Position numbers and translations under genes: made by a program. From assembly GCA_002315885.1 (NCBI GenBank), contig DCIO01000111.1:1-6675 (forward strand): a stretch of 6,675 nucleotides of DNA. The letters run 5' to 3'. This DNA comes from Lentisphaeria bacterium UBA1724 (GTDB lineage: Bacteria > Verrucomicrobiota > Lentisphaeria > Oligosphaerales > Oligosphaeraceae). The notes under the pieces are model-generated. The model saw only the letters and a program-made list of their open reading frames with translations, was not told where the DNA came from and did no database searches. Shown piece by piece: positions 5,422 through 6,675 of the stretch; the stretch's first letter is position 1, and each line of letters starts with the position of its first letter.

Positions 5422-5452
5422 GTGAGTAACGGCATGATTTTTGCCGTCTCAC
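5422..5452. promoter_or_regulatory. Inverted repeat in the recA promoter region
   Basis: GTGAG (5422-5426), two unpaired bases, ACGGCA (5429-5434), seven-base loop, TGCCGT (5442-5447), CTCAC (5448-5452): eleven pairs in all. It ends six bases before the TATAAT at 5458 and covers the place where the -35 contact would be. A repressor or activator site is the natural reading. It does not look like a LexA box that I know (no CTGT-N8-ACAG or GAAC-N4-GTTC). Confidence 0.45.
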
Positions 5453-5457
5453 ATCAA

Positions 5458-5463
5458 TATAAT
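5458..5463 (+). promoter_or_regulatory. -10 element of the probable recA promoter
   Basis: Perfect TATAAT, 66 bases before the recA ATG. No good -35 hexamer lies at 16-18 bases; that position falls in the loop of the inverted repeat at 5422-5452. TTGCCG (5441-5446) is only 11 bases away. Transcription would begin near 5470, inside the longer open frame, which supports the ATG at 5530 as the start. Confidence 0.5.
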
Positions 5464-5529
5464 AAGAGCAGTGACAAAAAAATCGACCCGAATGAAATCA
5501 ACAATCCGAAGGAAAAGGAAGTAACGACA

Positions 5530-6630
<1,101 letters not shown>

Positions 6631-6634
6631 CCCA

Positions 6635-6673
6635 GGGGAGTGCCGACGGCCGGTGTGTACCGACGGCGTCCCC
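6635..6673 (+). terminator. Stem-loop after recA, possible terminator cut by the window edge
   Basis: GGGGA (6635-6639) pairs with TCCCC (6669-6673), GCCG (6642-6645) with CGGC (6664-6667), and CGGT (6651-6654) with ACCG (6659-6662) around a GTGT loop. It starts four bases after the recA stop. The window ends two bases later, so whether a T-run follows is unknown. Confidence 0.45.
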
Positions 6674-6675
6674 GC

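Noticed and set aside
5350..5529. 60-residue N-terminal extension of RecA from the ATG at 5350
   Set aside because: No RecA has such a sequence; the ATG at 5350 is right behind a terminator with no ribosome site, and the TATAAT at 5458 and AAGGAA at 5515-5520 place transcription and translation starts downstream.

Overview
The window is 6.7 kb of bacterial chromosome with one firm housekeeping landmark, recA, at the right end, and a loosely packed accessory region to its left. The Gram-negative style RecA, the Shine-Dalgarno-led genes and a serine-recombinase C-terminus of the 'LAPDI...W.EQR' type would suit a host-associated or anaerobic member of the Verrucomicrobiota/Lentisphaerota/Kiritimatiellota side of the tree. 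That placement is an inference from general resemblance only; no taxonomic marker was tested.

Layout, left to right. Bases 1-25 hold the right part of a rho-independent terminator. Bases 53-721 (minus) encode a 222-residue protein of unknown function. Bases 722-1045 have no intact gene; they contain a short orphan reading frame for a very acidic tail (minus strand) and a 10-bp perfect inverted repeat. Bases 1046-1933 (plus) encode an EamA/DMT-type membrane transporter, flanked by two imperfect copies of a short dyad-containing repeat. Bases 1934-2301 have no intact gene; they carry the last ~46 codons of a broken serine recombinase (minus) and then an abrupt AT-rich stretch that serves as leader of the next gene. 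Bases 2302-3606 (plus) encode a lone AAA_14/DUF4143 ATPase. Bases 3845-4492 and 4594-5067 (plus) encode an RSH-type HD-domain protein and a small helical protein. Bases 5068-5298 have no convincing gene but have several hairpins and end in a very strong terminator (5299-5344). recA follows at 5530-6630 with its own promoter region, and a stem-loop begins just after its stop codon.

The intact genes look mostly like independent transcription units: gaps are roughly 100-460 bases and most have their own leader. The clearest link is between the HD-domain gene and the small helical-protein gene: each is preceded by a copy of the same ~76-base promoter/leader element, although the proteins are unrelated. 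They are therefore probably expressed under the same conditions. The recombinase stub, orphan acidic tail, flanking repeats and composition jumps indicate repeated insertion and loss upstream of the conserved recA locus. I see no CRISPR array, tRNA, rRNA, intact transposase or clear multi-gene defence system.
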